64,000 bases of DNA from Opitutia bacterium. Its GTDB lineage: Bacteria; Verrucomicrobiota; Verrucomicrobiia; Opitutales; Opitutaceae. The translations under genes and the position numbers were made by a program. The stretch is from positions 18,269-82,268 of the forward strand of contig JACPPI010000029.1 in NCBI GenBank assembly GCA_016190985.1. Reading direction: 5' to 3'. Positions within the stretch are counted from its first letter, which is position 1; every line of letters begins with the position of its first letter. Below the pieces are notes generated by a model. The model was not told where the DNA came from, searched no databases, and saw only the letters and a program-made list of their open reading frames with translations. Of this stretch, positions 34,629 to 44,746 are shown in pieces.

Positions 34629-34952
34629 TTAGCCGCGCGGAGGACCGCAGCCCGGCGGCAGCCGGACATCGGCCGCCGCCGTCGGAACGGACGTCACCGC
34701 GGCCGTATCGCCGGCGGGGAAAAGCGCCGGGGCGGCCGCGATCACGGCGGCCTCGGCGCCGCCCTCGGCGCCCTCACGAAACAGCGTGATGGCGCAGAAG
34801 TGGCCGACGTGGCCGGCGTCGTCGTGCAAGGCGCCATGCAGGAGTGGACTGGCGGCGAACAACCCCAGCGTCCAGACCGTCAGGGCGCAGAAAACCGCGA
34901 GCCCGCGCGGGACGGGGGGGAGCTTGGCGCGGCGGAAGGGTGGCGGGCTCAC
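34629..34952 (-). CDS. Hypothetical His/Cys-containing small protein
   Basis: ORF with hydrophobic N-segment and HGALHDDAGHVGHFC motif, same strand as and upstream of TonB receptor. Confidence 0.55.
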   Translation of the reverse strand: MSPPPFRRAKLPPVPRGLAVFCALTVWTLGLFAASPLLHGALHDDAGHVGHFCAITLFREGAEGGAEAAVIAAAPALFPAGDTAAVTSVPTAAADVRLPPGCGPPRG

Positions 34953-35050
34953 AAGGGCGAGACAGGAGCCGCTTTTCGTGGCAGGTCAAGCGGGATGATG
35001 GGCCCGGAAATACGGTTGCGCGTCCCTCCTCGTTCCTGGAATATGGGGCT

Positions 35051-35599
35051 GTGAAATACTTGCCTTGGCACGGTTGGCTGTTGGTGGCGCTGGCGGTCGC
35101 GGGTCACGCGCAGGAGAAATTCACGGACCGCCTGTCGGCCGAGGAGAAAAAGGCCGTCGGCCTTGAGCTGCTGTCGCCGGAGCAGGTGGCGGCCCTGAAC
35201 GCGCTGGTGCAAAAGGACCGGCAGCAGGGCGTCGGGCAGATCCGCGAGCAGGCCAGGGCGGAATTGCGCGAGGAGGTGAAGGCGCAGGTCAAGGCCGAGG
35301 TCAAGGAGCAGGTGAAAGCCGAAGCCACGGCCCAGGCCAAGGCCGAGGTGCGCACGGAGCAGCAAAAGCAGCGCGAGTCCGAGTCGCGCGTCCTGAGCCG
35401 GATATTGGGCCGATACGACGGCTGGGACGGCGCCACCCAGTTCAGGCTGGAGAACGGCCAGGTCTGGCGGCAGTCCGAGCCGGGAGTCTTTTATACCAAG
35501 CCGGTGGAGAACGCCGCCGTGCTGATCGAGAAGGTCTACGGCGGCTGGCGCCTCTACGACCAGAGCGGCGGCTGGGTGCGCGTGGTGCGGATCAAGTAG
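35051..35599 (+). CDS. Hypothetical secreted coiled-coil protein (GTG start)
   Basis: MKYLPWHGWLLVALAVAGHAQ signal; charged KAEVKEQVKAEATAQAKAEVR region. Confidence 0.6.
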   Translation: MKYLPWHGWLLVALAVAGHAQEKFTDRLSAEEKKAVGLELLSPEQVAALNALVQKDRQQGVGQIREQARAELREEVKAQVKAEVKEQVKAEATAQAKAEVRTEQQKQRESESRVLSRILGRYDGWDGATQFRLENGQVWRQSEPGVFYTKPVENAAVLIEKVYGGWRLYDQSGGWVRVVRIK

Positions 35600-35646
35600 G
35601 AACCCGGGCTTCTCTCCGCCGAGCCAACATTCAACTTGCGGGCTTT

Positions 35647-35695
35647 TGTGGGAGCGACCTTGGTCGCGACTGTCGCGTGCGAGCACGCTCCCACA
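35647..35695. repeat. REP-like palindrome, GTGGGAGCG family
   Basis: TGTGGGAGCGACCTTGGTCGCGACTGTCGCGTGCGAGCACGCTCCCACA. Confidence 0.92.
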
Positions 35696-35746
35696 GTGAA
35701 CAGCGGGGAACCGTAACGCTGCAAAGCGAAGTCGTCTCGCCGCCGC

Positions 35747-37252
35747 TCAGTGCACGCCGCCCATCAGCTTGCGCACCCAGGGCACGAGGGCGAACAGCAC
35801 GAGCGTGCAGACGCCGACCGCCAGCGCCTGGTGCCAGAAGAACGTGGCCAGCTCGCCCGCGTTGGTGCTCTTGAATTCGCCCGCCACCACGCCGGCCAGC
35901 TTGTTGCCCAGCGCGGCGGCGAGGAACCAGATGCCCATCACGAGGCCGAGCAGCCGGGGCGGGGCGAGCTTGGTCATGGTGCTGAGGCCGACGGGGCTGA
36001 GCAGCATCTCGCCGACGGTCTGGAGCAGAAAAAGCACGAGCAGCCACAGCGGGCTGATCAGGCCGCCCGCCGTGAGCTTCGCGGCGGGCACCATCCAGGC
36101 AAAGGACAGCGCCACGAACAGCAGGCCGAGCGCGAATTTCACCGGGCTCGAGGGCTGCTTCGGGCCGAGCCTGATCCAGAGCCAGGCGAACACCGGCGCG
36201 AGCAGGATGACCCAGACCGAATTGACGGATTGCCACCAGGAGGACGGAAACCCCCAGCCAAAAATACGATTGTCGGTCAGGCGGTCGGCGAAGAGCGCGA
36301 TGCTCGAGCCGGTCTGCTCGAAGATGGCCCAGAAGATTTCCGCCGCGAAGAAGAACACAAGAATTGCGGCGATGCGTTTGCTTTCCTGGCTCGGCCTGAA
36401 CGCAAAGAACAGGATCAGCGCGACTTGGAGCCCGAAGAGCAGATAAACGATCCACTTGTAGGCATCGCTGAACCACATCGCGGTGATGAGCGCGAGCGAG
36501 CCGAGCAACACCAGCCCGACCCGGCCCCAGGGGCGCGAACCGTCGGCTTCGGGGGGAGGAACGTTCCCGACGTGGGCGAGGCGCCCGCGCTGCAGGACGT
36601 AGACGATCAACCCCAGGGTCATGCCGACGCCGGCGGCGGCGAAGCCCCAATGCCAGCTGCTGCGCGGGTCGAGGCCCCAGCGGCCCAGCGTGGCGCGCCA
36701 GCCTTCGCCCTGGGCGAGGTAGCCGCACACCAGCGGCGAGATGAAGGCGCCGAGGTTGATGCCCATGTAGAAAAGGGAGAACCCGGCGTCGCGCCGGGCG
36801 TCCGCCGGCGAGTAAAGGCTGCCGACCATCGTGGAGATGTTCGGCTTCAGCAGGCCCGTGCCGGCCGCGACCAGAGCCAGGCCGATGAAAAACGTGATCT
36901 CCGAATCCAGGGCCATGGTGAAATGGCCCGAGGCGATCACGATGCCGCCGATGAGCACGGCGCGGCGCGCCCCGATGAAGTTGTCGGCGATGAATCCGCC
37001 CAGGATCGAGAGCAGGTAGCCGCTCATCGTGTAGGTGCCGTAGATTCCGGCCGCTTTCCTGTCGTCGTAACCCAGCCCGCCTTCGGCGACGGCCAGCACC
37101 ATGAAATACGTCAGGATGGCCCGCATGCCATAGAACGAGAACCGCTCCCACATCTCGGCAAAGAAGAGGGTGGTCAGTCCGCGGGGATGGCCGCCGATTC
37201 CGCCGGTGTCATTCTCGACCGGGCCGGCCGCAGGGGTGGGGGTAGGGGTCAT
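35747..37252 (-). CDS. Peptide MFS transporter (POT/PTR family)
   Basis: HPRGLTTLFFAEMWERFSFYGMRAILTYFMV; GGFIADNFIGARRAVLIGG; GTGLLKPNISTMVGSLY. Confidence 0.93.
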   Translation of the reverse strand: MTPTPTPAAGPVENDTGGIGGHPRGLTTLFFAEMWERFSFYGMRAILTYFMVLAVAEGGLGYDDRKAAGIYGTYTMSGYLLSILGGFIADNFIGARRAVLIGGIVIASGHFTMALDSEITFFIGLALVAAGTGLLKPNISTMVGSLYSPADARRDAGFSLFYMGINLGAFISPLVCGYLAQGEGWRATLGRWGLDPRSSWHWGFAAAGVGMTLGLIVYVLQRGRLAHVGNVPPPEADGSRPWGRVGLVLLGSLALITAMWFSDAYKWIVYLLFGLQVALILFFAFRPSQESKRIAAILVFFFAAEIFWAIFEQTGSSIALFADRLTDNRIFGWGFPSSWWQSVNSVWVILLAPVFAWLWIRLGPKQPSSPVKFALGLLFVALSFAWMVPAAKLTAGGLISPLWLLVLFLLQTVGEMLLSPVGLSTMTKLAPPRLLGLVMGIWFLAAALGNKLAGVVAGEFKSTNAGELATFFWHQALAVGVCTLVLFALVPWVRKLMGGVH

Positions 37253-37384
37253 GACCGTTCATTCGGGCGGGGAAACCGGCCGAGGGCAAGAGCGGAGCCT
37301 GGCCTCTGCACAGTCCGCTTGGGCCCAGGCCAAATCAACCCGGCCCGCTATCGACAACGGGGCGGCGGCCCCTCAAATCACCGC

Positions 37385-38221
37385 ATGGATTTTTGGCGCA
37401 ACTGGTGGCGGCGAGGCCCGGTGTTCAGGGCGCGCGGCCTGCCACCGCGGCGCGTGACGGTTTACCTGCCGCCGGGCCATGTGGCGGCGCGGGCGCGGCC
37501 CTATCCGCTGCTGCTCGCACTCGACGGGCAGACGATGCCCGCGTGGCGGCTGGCGGAAACCTTGGATGAACTCGCGCGCACCGGGCAGATGGAGCCGGCC
37601 GTGGTGGCGGCGGTGCCGGCCTCGGCGCGGCGCGTCGACGAGTATGGCACGGCGGACGCGCTGGACTTTGCCGGGCGCGGGCGGCACGCGAAGGCGTTTC
37701 AGGAACTGCTCGCGGACGAGGTGGTGCCGTGGCTGCGCCAGAACCACCGCGTGAGCCCGGACGCGGCGCACACGGGGATCTTCGGCGCGTCGATGGGCGG
37801 GCTGTGCGCCCTGGACACGGCGTGGCGGCGGCCGCAGGTGTTCGGCTTCGCGGGGATTTTCTCCGGCTCCCTGTGGTGGCGGGCGGACGATTCCAGCCCG
37901 GCCGCGCAGCAGGCCAGCCGGATCATGCACCGCCAGGTGCGGGCCACGGCGGAGCGGCCCGCCCTGCGGCTGTGGTTCCAGGCCGGCACGCGCGACGAGA
38001 CCGAGGATCGCGACGGCAACGGTGTCATCGACGCCATCCAGGACACGACCGAGCTGATGGACGAGTTGGTGGCGAAAGGCTTCCGGCCCGGCCACGACCT
38101 CGCCTACCACGAGGCCGCGGGCGGCGAGCACCACGAGAGCACCTGGGCCCGGGCGCTGCCGGAGTTTCTGCGCTGGGCGCTGCCGCCTTCTCCGAGCGCA
38201 ACGAGAAGCAACGGGCTTTGA
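37385..38221 (+). CDS. Putative esterase (alpha/beta hydrolase, EsD/Fes-like)
   Basis: VTVYLPPGH...YPLLLALDGQ...HTGIFGASMGGLCALDTAWRRPQVFGFAGIFSGSLWW (GxSxG). Confidence 0.8.
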   Translation: MDFWRNWWRRGPVFRARGLPPRRVTVYLPPGHVAARARPYPLLLALDGQTMPAWRLAETLDELARTGQMEPAVVAAVPASARRVDEYGTADALDFAGRGRHAKAFQELLADEVVPWLRQNHRVSPDAAHTGIFGASMGGLCALDTAWRRPQVFGFAGIFSGSLWWRADDSSPAAQQASRIMHRQVRATAERPALRLWFQAGTRDETEDRDGNGVIDAIQDTTELMDELVAKGFRPGHDLAYHEAAGGEHHESTWARALPEFLRWALPPSPSATRSNGL

Positions 38222-38305
38222 GCAATGGCTGGCGGAGGGGATCGCGGCGGCGGTGGACGCCCCAGCCCGGACGGGATGAAGAGCCGAGGCGCAGAACGCG
38301 GCGGA

Positions 38306-40513
38306 TCAGAATTCGAGCCTGAGACCGGCGTAGAAATTGCGCGGCGCCGCGGGGTCGATGCCGTTGGCGCGGACGCGGGAGTAGTATTTCTCGTCGAGGA
38401 GGTTGTTGATGCCGGCGAGGAGCGCGATCCCGGCGCTCCGGCCCGCGACCTCGCCGCGCCACGGGTAAAACTCCGCAGTGAGGTCGAACACGACGTAGGC
38501 GGGGATCAGCCAGTCGGCGGCCGGGGTGCGCGTGTTGGCGTCGTCGGCGAAGTGCTCGCTCAGGTAGGTGCCCAGCAAGGCGATCTTCGCGCGGCCGGGC
38601 TGCCGGAACACGAGGCCCGACCGGATCATCAGGCCGGGCGCATACTGGGGGGTGCGCCCGGCGAGCGGACCGGAGACGAATTCGGCGCGAAGGAGCTGGA
38701 TGTTGCCGTGCCAGGTGAGGGACGCGCCCTCGACCCCGGCATGCAGGCGCCACAGGTCGACCTCGGTGGCGGCGCTGACGCCGTAGTTGATCGAGCGGCC
38801 CACGTTCTGGATGTTCCGGCCGACCCGGCCGAAGCGATCGTAGTAGTCGACGGCGAAGAGGCTGACGTCATACCACACGCCGGGGGCGGGCCGCCCGCGC
38901 CGGCCCAGCTCGTAGTTCAGCACGTGCCCGGGCTTCAGATCGCTGCTGATCGTGTCGTTCGCGCCGGTGGGGACGGCGTCGGAGTAGGTCATCGGCTTGT
39001 AGCCTTGGGAAAAGTTGGCGTAGAACTCGCCCTTGGGGCCGGCGGTGAGCGTGGCGGCGAGGGCGAAGAGCGGCTGCGTGGCGGTGTCGCGCTTCTCCCC
39101 GAGCGGCGTGCCGGCGGCGGACTTGGCGTTGTTTTGCGCCTCGGCGATGCCTTGCCGGAGGATCTCGATGCGGACGCCGGGCGTGACGGTCAGGCGGCCC
39201 GATCGGAAAATGTTTTCCGCGAAGAACGAACCGTAGCGGCTCGAGCGCTCGGCCTTGAAGGTGCGGGCCCCGGTGTCGGCTGCGGGCGTCGCGCCCGTGC
39301 TCGTCTCGATCGGCGAATCCAGATTCATCCAGGTCGTGCCGGCGGTGAAGGTGTTTGCGTGGTTCCCGGAGCCGTAGTCCATCCGGTAGCGGAAGTCGGC
39401 GGCATAGGTGTAGTATTCATGGAGATTTATGGTGTTGGTCGTGCCGGTCGGGACGAGGCCGAAGCCGGAGCCGTTCTGCCGCTTGCTGTAGCGGGAGGAT
39501 CGCGAGGCCCACACGGTCGCGGAGAGGCGCGCATCGTCGGCGTAGTCCCGGTCGTAGCGCAGGACGGCGGCGGTGCGCTCGACGCGCACGCGGTCGTAGA
39601 GGTTCTGGCTCTGGGCGCGGGACTGGCCGATGTTCAGGCGCCCCGGGCCGGTCGCGCGGGTGAGTCCGCCGGGTTCGCCGGAGTCGGCGTCGTAGGCATC
39701 GAGATCGAGCACGAGCCGGGCGGTCGGTCCCGTGTCGAGGACGAGCTTCAGGTTCGCCCCGTTGAGCTTGAAGTCGCTGTTCGCGTCGCGAAAGCTGTCG
39801 CCCGAGCGGTGGTCGAAAAAGCCGAGGTAGGCGCCGCCGTTGAGGCCGCCCTCGAGGGTCGTGAAGGTCGAGTAAAGGCTGTTGCTGCCGAAGACGTGCT
39901 GGCTCGTGCTGCTGGCGGCGTGCCGGCGGCTCGGCTCGTGGGTCACATAGTTGAGGGCGCCGCTGGGCTGGGGCCCGTAGAGCAGGGCGGCGCCGCCCGC
40001 CACGAACTCGAGGCGGTCGACCGACTCGAAGGGCGGGGCGTAGTAAACGGTCGGGTAGCCGAAGGGATCGAGGACAAAGGGAATCCCGTCCTTCAGGACG
40101 AGGAGATTCTGCGACTCGTGCGGATCGCCGATGCCGCGGAAACTCAGGCTGAGCAGCGACGCGTTCGACAGCTCGCTGGTGAGGAGGCCGGGCGTCTTCG
40201 CGAAGGCCTGCCGGTAGTTGTCCGTCTGGATCTGCGGCATCGCGTCGAAGTCGATCACGAGCGTCTTCTTGCCGGCGAAAATGCTCGTGCCCCGGGTGTC
40301 GGGAAGAAACGGGGTTTGCACGCGGTCGTCGCGGAGCGTCTCGGCCTGGACCTTGAAGGCGGGGAGCTCCAGCGCCGCACTCTCCGGCGCGGGCGGCGCC
40401 TCCCGGGCGGAGAGCGGCGCGGCGGCAAGCAGCCCGAGGGCGAGCGTGGCGGCGGGCAGCGCGCGACGGAGCCTGGCGGGACGGGTGGCGGGAGACGGGA
40501 ACGGGGGTTTCAT
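38306..40513 (-). CDS. TonB-dependent siderophore-type receptor (FecA-like)
   Basis: Plug domain NYRQAFAKTPGLLTSELSNASLLSLSFRGIGDPHESQNLLVLKDGIP; C-terminal LLAGINNLLDEKYYSRVRANGIDPAAPRNFYAGLRLEF. Confidence 0.9.
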   Translation of the reverse strand: MKPPFPSPATRPARLRRALPAATLALGLLAAAPLSAREAPPAPESAALELPAFKVQAETLRDDRVQTPFLPDTRGTSIFAGKKTLVIDFDAMPQIQTDNYRQAFAKTPGLLTSELSNASLLSLSFRGIGDPHESQNLLVLKDGIPFVLDPFGYPTVYYAPPFESVDRLEFVAGGAALLYGPQPSGALNYVTHEPSRRHAASSTSQHVFGSNSLYSTFTTLEGGLNGGAYLGFFDHRSGDSFRDANSDFKLNGANLKLVLDTGPTARLVLDLDAYDADSGEPGGLTRATGPGRLNIGQSRAQSQNLYDRVRVERTAAVLRYDRDYADDARLSATVWASRSSRYSKRQNGSGFGLVPTGTTNTINLHEYYTYAADFRYRMDYGSGNHANTFTAGTTWMNLDSPIETSTGATPAADTGARTFKAERSSRYGSFFAENIFRSGRLTVTPGVRIEILRQGIAEAQNNAKSAAGTPLGEKRDTATQPLFALAATLTAGPKGEFYANFSQGYKPMTYSDAVPTGANDTISSDLKPGHVLNYELGRRGRPAPGVWYDVSLFAVDYYDRFGRVGRNIQNVGRSINYGVSAATEVDLWRLHAGVEGASLTWHGNIQLLRAEFVSGPLAGRTPQYAPGLMIRSGLVFRQPGRAKIALLGTYLSEHFADDANTRTPAADWLIPAYVVFDLTAEFYPWRGEVAGRSAGIALLAGINNLLDEKYYSRVRANGIDPAAPRNFYAGLRLEF

Positions 40514-40569
40514 CGGCCGCGATGATGCCAGAAAGCGGCCGGGAGATTCCACCCGGGGCGGGCGGAAAA

Positions 40570-41412
40570 CTACCTGCGCGCGGCCAGCTGGAACTGCTTG
40601 GGATTGAGGCCGAATTCGCGGCGGAAGGCGGCGGCAAAATTGCTCGGGTTGCTGTAGCCGACGCGCGTGGCGGCCTCGAGGACGGTGCAGTCGCCGCTCT
40701 CCAGCAGGGCGCGGGCGCGCAGCATGCGGCGGGCCCGCAGGCGGCCGAAGACCGTCTGGCCGAACTGGCGGCGGAAGCCGCGCTTCAGGCTCGTCTCGCT
40801 CAAGCCGGCCTGGCGGGCGAGTGCGGCCAGCGTCGGCGGGTTGGCGAGATCGGTTTCCAGCAGGCGGGCGGCTTCGGCGAGGCGTGCGTCCACGCCGGGA
40901 GGCAGGGCGCGGCTGGACGGCAGGGCGCCCGGGGCCTGGGCCAGGAATTCCACAAGCAGGTCGTGGGCGCGGGCCGCCAGGGCCCATTGGCGAACCGGCC
41001 CGAAGAACGGGCAGCGCCGGATGGATTCGATGGCGAGGCGCACCGCCGGGGTGAGGGGTTGTGGCAGGGTGGCGGCACGCCGGGCGATCGCCTCGTGCAC
41101 CGGCAGCAGTCCCGGGGTGCGCTCGTCCGCGGCCAGATCCGTGAGGGCGCGGCCCCAAACGAGCACGCCCACGGCGAAGCCGCCGCCGGTGGCATCCGCC
41201 AAGGCGGCGACGGAGCCCGCCTGCATGGCCCCGGACCCGCCCGGTGCCTCGCCGGGGCGGTAGAGGAACAGCGCCGCCTGGCGGCGGCCGACAGCCGATC
41301 TCGCCCGGGTGGCAACGGCGGCGGCATCACCCCAATACAGCGTCAGCCCGTCTTGCACGGGGTGCGATTGGACGGCGGCGGCAGGAGGAGGGGTGCGGGC
41401 GGGTTGGGTCAC
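40570..41412 (-). CDS. AraC family transcriptional regulator (PchR-like)
   Basis: LARQAGLSETSLKRGFRRQFGQTVFGRLRARRMLRARALLES...ATRVGYSNPSNFAAAFRREFGLNPKQF. Confidence 0.92.
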   Translation of the reverse strand: MTQPARTPPPAAAVQSHPVQDGLTLYWGDAAAVATRARSAVGRRQAALFLYRPGEAPGGSGAMQAGSVAALADATGGGFAVGVLVWGRALTDLAADERTPGLLPVHEAIARRAATLPQPLTPAVRLAIESIRRCPFFGPVRQWALAARAHDLLVEFLAQAPGALPSSRALPPGVDARLAEAARLLETDLANPPTLAALARQAGLSETSLKRGFRRQFGQTVFGRLRARRMLRARALLESGDCTVLEAATRVGYSNPSNFAAAFRREFGLNPKQFQLAARR

Positions 41413-41571
41413 GGCGTGGCGTGGCGTGGCGTCACGCGCCGCGTTGGGCGCGATCCGGGCGATTCCGGCAGGTGCACGCGGCGCGGCAAGCGTGGATTTT
41501 TCACTCCGGCCTTGCCTGGCCCGCTTGTCGGTCGAGGAAGGCGATCTGACCGCGGGCCGGCCGCGCGGCGA

Positions 41572-42072
41572 TCAGCGGTCGAGCAGGGCGATCCGCCGCG
41601 GCAGCTCCTCCGGCAGGGGTTGGAAAGCGGCGATGACGACGCCGACCAGGTTGCCGGGCCGCACCGGTTCGAGGTCGGGGCGGGGGTTGTTGAGCCCGGC
41701 GACGCGCCAGCCGTCGCGCGCCCGGGCCACCAGCACATGGGCGACGATTTTCCGGGCGCGGTTGCGGTAGAGGACGGTCTGCCCCGGCTCGAGCAATTCG
41801 TAGGGATACTGCTGCAACACGAGGATGGCGCCCGGCGCGTAGAGCGGTTGCATCGACTGGCCCGAGCCGACGAGCACGAAGGAGTCGGGCGCTTTTTCCG
41901 AGAGGAGGCCGGCCCGCTGCCAGGCTTCGGCTTCAGGCAGCGGCACGGCGCGCGGCGACCGGCCGGTGAAGACTCCGCGGATCCAACGGCCGTCAACTTC
42001 GTGCGCGGCACCGATGCCGCCGGACCAGAAAAGCAATCCCATCAAGGTCCATCGTGCGGCGCGTCGGAACAT
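41572..42072 (-). CDS. S24/S26-type peptidase-like protein
   Basis: VLVGSGQSMQPLYAPGAILVLQQYPYELLEPGQTVLYRNRARKIVAHVLVAR. Confidence 0.7.
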   Translation of the reverse strand: MFRRAARWTLMGLLFWSGGIGAAHEVDGRWIRGVFTGRSPRAVPLPEAEAWQRAGLLSEKAPDSFVLVGSGQSMQPLYAPGAILVLQQYPYELLEPGQTVLYRNRARKIVAHVLVARARDGWRVAGLNNPRPDLEPVRPGNLVGVVIAAFQPLPEELPRRIALLDR

Positions 42073-42222
42073 GCCAAAGGTTTTTCCCGCCGCCCGGTCA
42101 ACGCGAGCCGAAGTTGCTAGAGTTCATTCCTCAGGCCGTCTGGGTGTTGCCTGCCACGGAAAGGTAGGGTCGCGGCCGGGACGGGCATTGACCTGCGCGG
42201 CGGGCTCTTGTTTAAGGCCACG

Positions 42223-43305
42223 ATGGCTGAGACACTCACCGTGGAGCTGGGCCCGCGCAGCTACCCGATACATTTCCTCTCGGGGAAGGATTCTGTGGCG
42301 GCGGTCGCGGGGGATCTGCGGCGGCAGGGCCGGCCGGCGGCCTTGTTGACCGACGCCGGCGTGGCCGGCGCGCACGGAATCTATCTGGACCGGAACTTCG
42401 GCGCGCTGCCCCGGCTCACCCTGGCTCCGGGCGAGCAGTCGAAATCGCTGGAATGCTACGGCCGCGTGCTCGATTTCCTGGCGGCGGAGCGCATCACCCG
42501 CCAAGGCGTGCTCTGGGTGGTCGGGGGCGGCGTGATGGGCGACCTTGGTGGCTTTGCCGCGGCGTCCTATCTGCGGGGCATCGACTACATCCAGGTGCCG
42601 ACGACACTGCTCGCGATGGTGGACAGCTCCGTGGGGGGCAAGACGGGCATCAACCTCATCGCCGGCAAGAATCTGGCCGGCGCGTTCCACCACCCGCGGG
42701 CGGTTTACATCGCGCCGGACCTGCTGGCCACGCTGCCGGAGCGGGAATTTGCCGCCGGCATGGCCGAGGTGATCAAATACGGCCTGCTCGGCGACGCGGC
42801 GCTCTTCGCGCGGCTCGAGAAATCCGCGCTGACCCCGGGCAGCCCCGGCCTGACTGAGGTCATCCGCCGCTGCTGCGAGCTGAAGGCCGGCATCGTGCGG
42901 GCGGACGAGTTTGAGCGCGCGCCCGAGGGCGGCCGCGCGCTCCTGAACCTCGGCCACACCTTCGGGCACGCCATCGAGCAGGTCACCGGTTACACCGCCT
43001 ACCTTCATGGCGAGTCGGTCGCCATCGGGCTCGCGGGCGCCGTCCGTCTCTCACAGAAACTCGGGCTGGTGCCCGCCGCCGATGTCACCCGCGTCGAGCG
43101 CGTGCTGGCGGCGCACGGGCTGCCGGTGCGGCTGCGCACGCCGCTGGCCATGGCGGCGTTGCAGGCGGCCACCGCGCGCGACAAGAAAAACCGGGAAGAC
43201 GGAGTGCGCTTCGTGGTGCTCGATGCCCTCGGCGCGGCCGCCACCCGCGCCGGCGTCCCGCCGGCCACCGTCGAGGCGGTGTGGCGGGAGCTGGGTGCCG
43301 CTTAG
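42223..43305 (+). CDS. aroB: 3-dehydroquinate synthase
   Basis: VGGGVMGDLGGFAAASYLRGIDYIQVPTTLLAMVDSSVGGKTGINL; NLGHTFGHAIE; HGESVAIGL. Confidence 0.96.
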   Translation: MAETLTVELGPRSYPIHFLSGKDSVAAVAGDLRRQGRPAALLTDAGVAGAHGIYLDRNFGALPRLTLAPGEQSKSLECYGRVLDFLAAERITRQGVLWVVGGGVMGDLGGFAAASYLRGIDYIQVPTTLLAMVDSSVGGKTGINLIAGKNLAGAFHHPRAVYIAPDLLATLPEREFAAGMAEVIKYGLLGDAALFARLEKSALTPGSPGLTEVIRRCCELKAGIVRADEFERAPEGGRALLNLGHTFGHAIEQVTGYTAYLHGESVAIGLAGAVRLSQKLGLVPAADVTRVERVLAAHGLPVRLRTPLAMAALQAATARDKKNREDGVRFVVLDALGAAATRAGVPPATVEAVWRELGAA

Positions 43306-43349
43306 ATTTTGCCTGCTATCCGGGCGCCAACCGCTACGTTGATCGACCC

Positions 43350-43991
43350 ATGTCAGCCATCGACGAAGGCATAGTCCGCGAGTATTTCGAGCAAAACGGC
43401 TTCCTCGTGCGCCAGGTCCGCAAATACCAGGTGCAAGCCCGGCTCAAGACCGGCGCCGAGGAGGTGGATCTCGTCGTCTACAATCCCGCCTACAAGCGCA
43501 ATTCCCGCCGCGCCGAGTTCTTCCTGTTCGCCAACGAGCTGGCCTACGTCCACCGCGCCATCGTGGTGGTCAAGGGCTGGCACACCGGCAAGTTCACGCC
43601 CAACATGCTCAAGAGCAGCCCCGAGATCTTCCGCTTCCTCGAGGAAAAAGTGCTCAAGGAGGTCACGCGCTTCTTCCCGGTGGACGCGGAGGAGCCGGGC
43701 AACGCCCCCGACGTCACCAAGATCCTCGTGCTGCCGAGCCTGCCCACCGCCGAGCCCTTCCGCTCCCAGAGCGTGGCCATGCTCAAGGAGCACGGCATCG
43801 ACGCCATCATTTCGTTCCGCTCCATGCTCCTCGACATCATCGAGCGCGTGGAGATCAACAAGAGCTACGGCAAGTCCGACACCCTGCAGGTCATCCGCAT
43901 CCTGAAAAACTACGACCTGCTCAAGGACGCGCAGCTCGACCTGCTGGCCGAGCGCCAGCCCGGCCAGCGCCGGAACAACCCCCGGGAATGA
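43350..43991 (+). CDS. Conserved hypothetical protein
   Basis: ORF with coherent start, 4-nt overlap with lpxA; EEVDLVVYNPAYKRNSRR may be a nuclease-like fold. Confidence 0.7.
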   Translation: MSAIDEGIVREYFEQNGFLVRQVRKYQVQARLKTGAEEVDLVVYNPAYKRNSRRAEFFLFANELAYVHRAIVVVKGWHTGKFTPNMLKSSPEIFRFLEEKVLKEVTRFFPVDAEEPGNAPDVTKILVLPSLPTAEPFRSQSVAMLKEHGIDAIISFRSMLLDIIERVEINKSYGKSDTLQVIRILKNYDLLKDAQLDLLAERQPGQRRNNPRE

Positions 43992-44746
43992 GCATCCACT
44001 CCACCGCCATCGTCGAGGAGGGCGTCACGCTCGGCGCGGGCTGCGTCGTGCACGCCGGCGCGATCATCAAAAAACACTCCGTGCTCGGCGCGGGCGTCGT
44101 GGTGCATCCTTTCGCCGTCATCGGCGGCGACCCGCAATACCTGAAGTTCGACCCGTCGATCATGTCCGGCGTGCGCATCGGCGCCGGCACCGTGATCCGC
44201 GAGCACGTGACGGTCAACCGCTCCATCCATGCCGGCCAGGCCACCGTGATCGGCGCGCGCTGTTTCCTGATGGCCAACTCGCATGTCGGCCACGACAGCG
44301 TGGTGGCGGACGACGTGGTGCTCGCCAACAACGTCATGCTCGCCGGCCACGTGCAGGTCGGCGGCCACACCTTTCTCGGCGGCGGGGCGGGCTTCCACCA
44401 GTTCTGCCGCGTCGGCGAGGGCGTCATGGTCAGCGGCCTCGCCCGGATCGCGCTCGACATCCCGCCCTTCGCCATGGCCGCCGAGCGCAACGAGATCATC
44501 GGCCTCAACCTCATCGGCCTCAAGCGCCGCGGCTTCAGCCGCGCCGCCATCGGCGAGATCAAGGAGGCCTTCCGCGCCGTCTATTTCACGCCGGGCAACA
44601 TCCGCGATGTGGCGAAGGCCGCGCTGGCGGGCGACGCCTTCAAGACCGACGAGGCGCGGCGGTTTCTGACTTTCTTCACCGAGGGCAAACGCGGCTTTGC
44701 GCGCGCCCGCCGCGAGGCGATGGCGGGGGACGGCGATGGCGACTAG
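43988..44746 (+). CDS. lpxA: Acyl-ACP--UDP-N-acetylglucosamine O-acyltransferase
   Basis: Hexapeptide repeats; IHSTAIVEEGVTLGAGCVVHAGAII; NVMLAGHVQVGGHTFLGGGAGFHQFCRVG; NLIGLKRRGFS. Confidence 0.95.
   Translation: MSIHSTAIVEEGVTLGAGCVVHAGAIIKKHSVLGAGVVVHPFAVIGGDPQYLKFDPSIMSGVRIGAGTVIREHVTVNRSIHAGQATVIGARCFLMANSHVGHDSVVADDVVLANNVMLAGHVQVGGHTFLGGGAGFHQFCRVGEGVMVSGLARIALDIPPFAMAAERNEIIGLNLIGLKRRGFSRAAIGEIKEAFRAVYFTPGNIRDVAKAALAGDAFKTDEARRFLTFFTEGKRGFARARREAMAGDGDGD

Noticed and set aside
32409-35054. 881-aa plus-strand ORF
   Set aside because: Antisense to the TonB receptor gene, whose motifs are clear on the minus strand.
38225-40525. 766-aa plus-strand ORF
   Set aside because: Antisense to the FecA-like TonB receptor.
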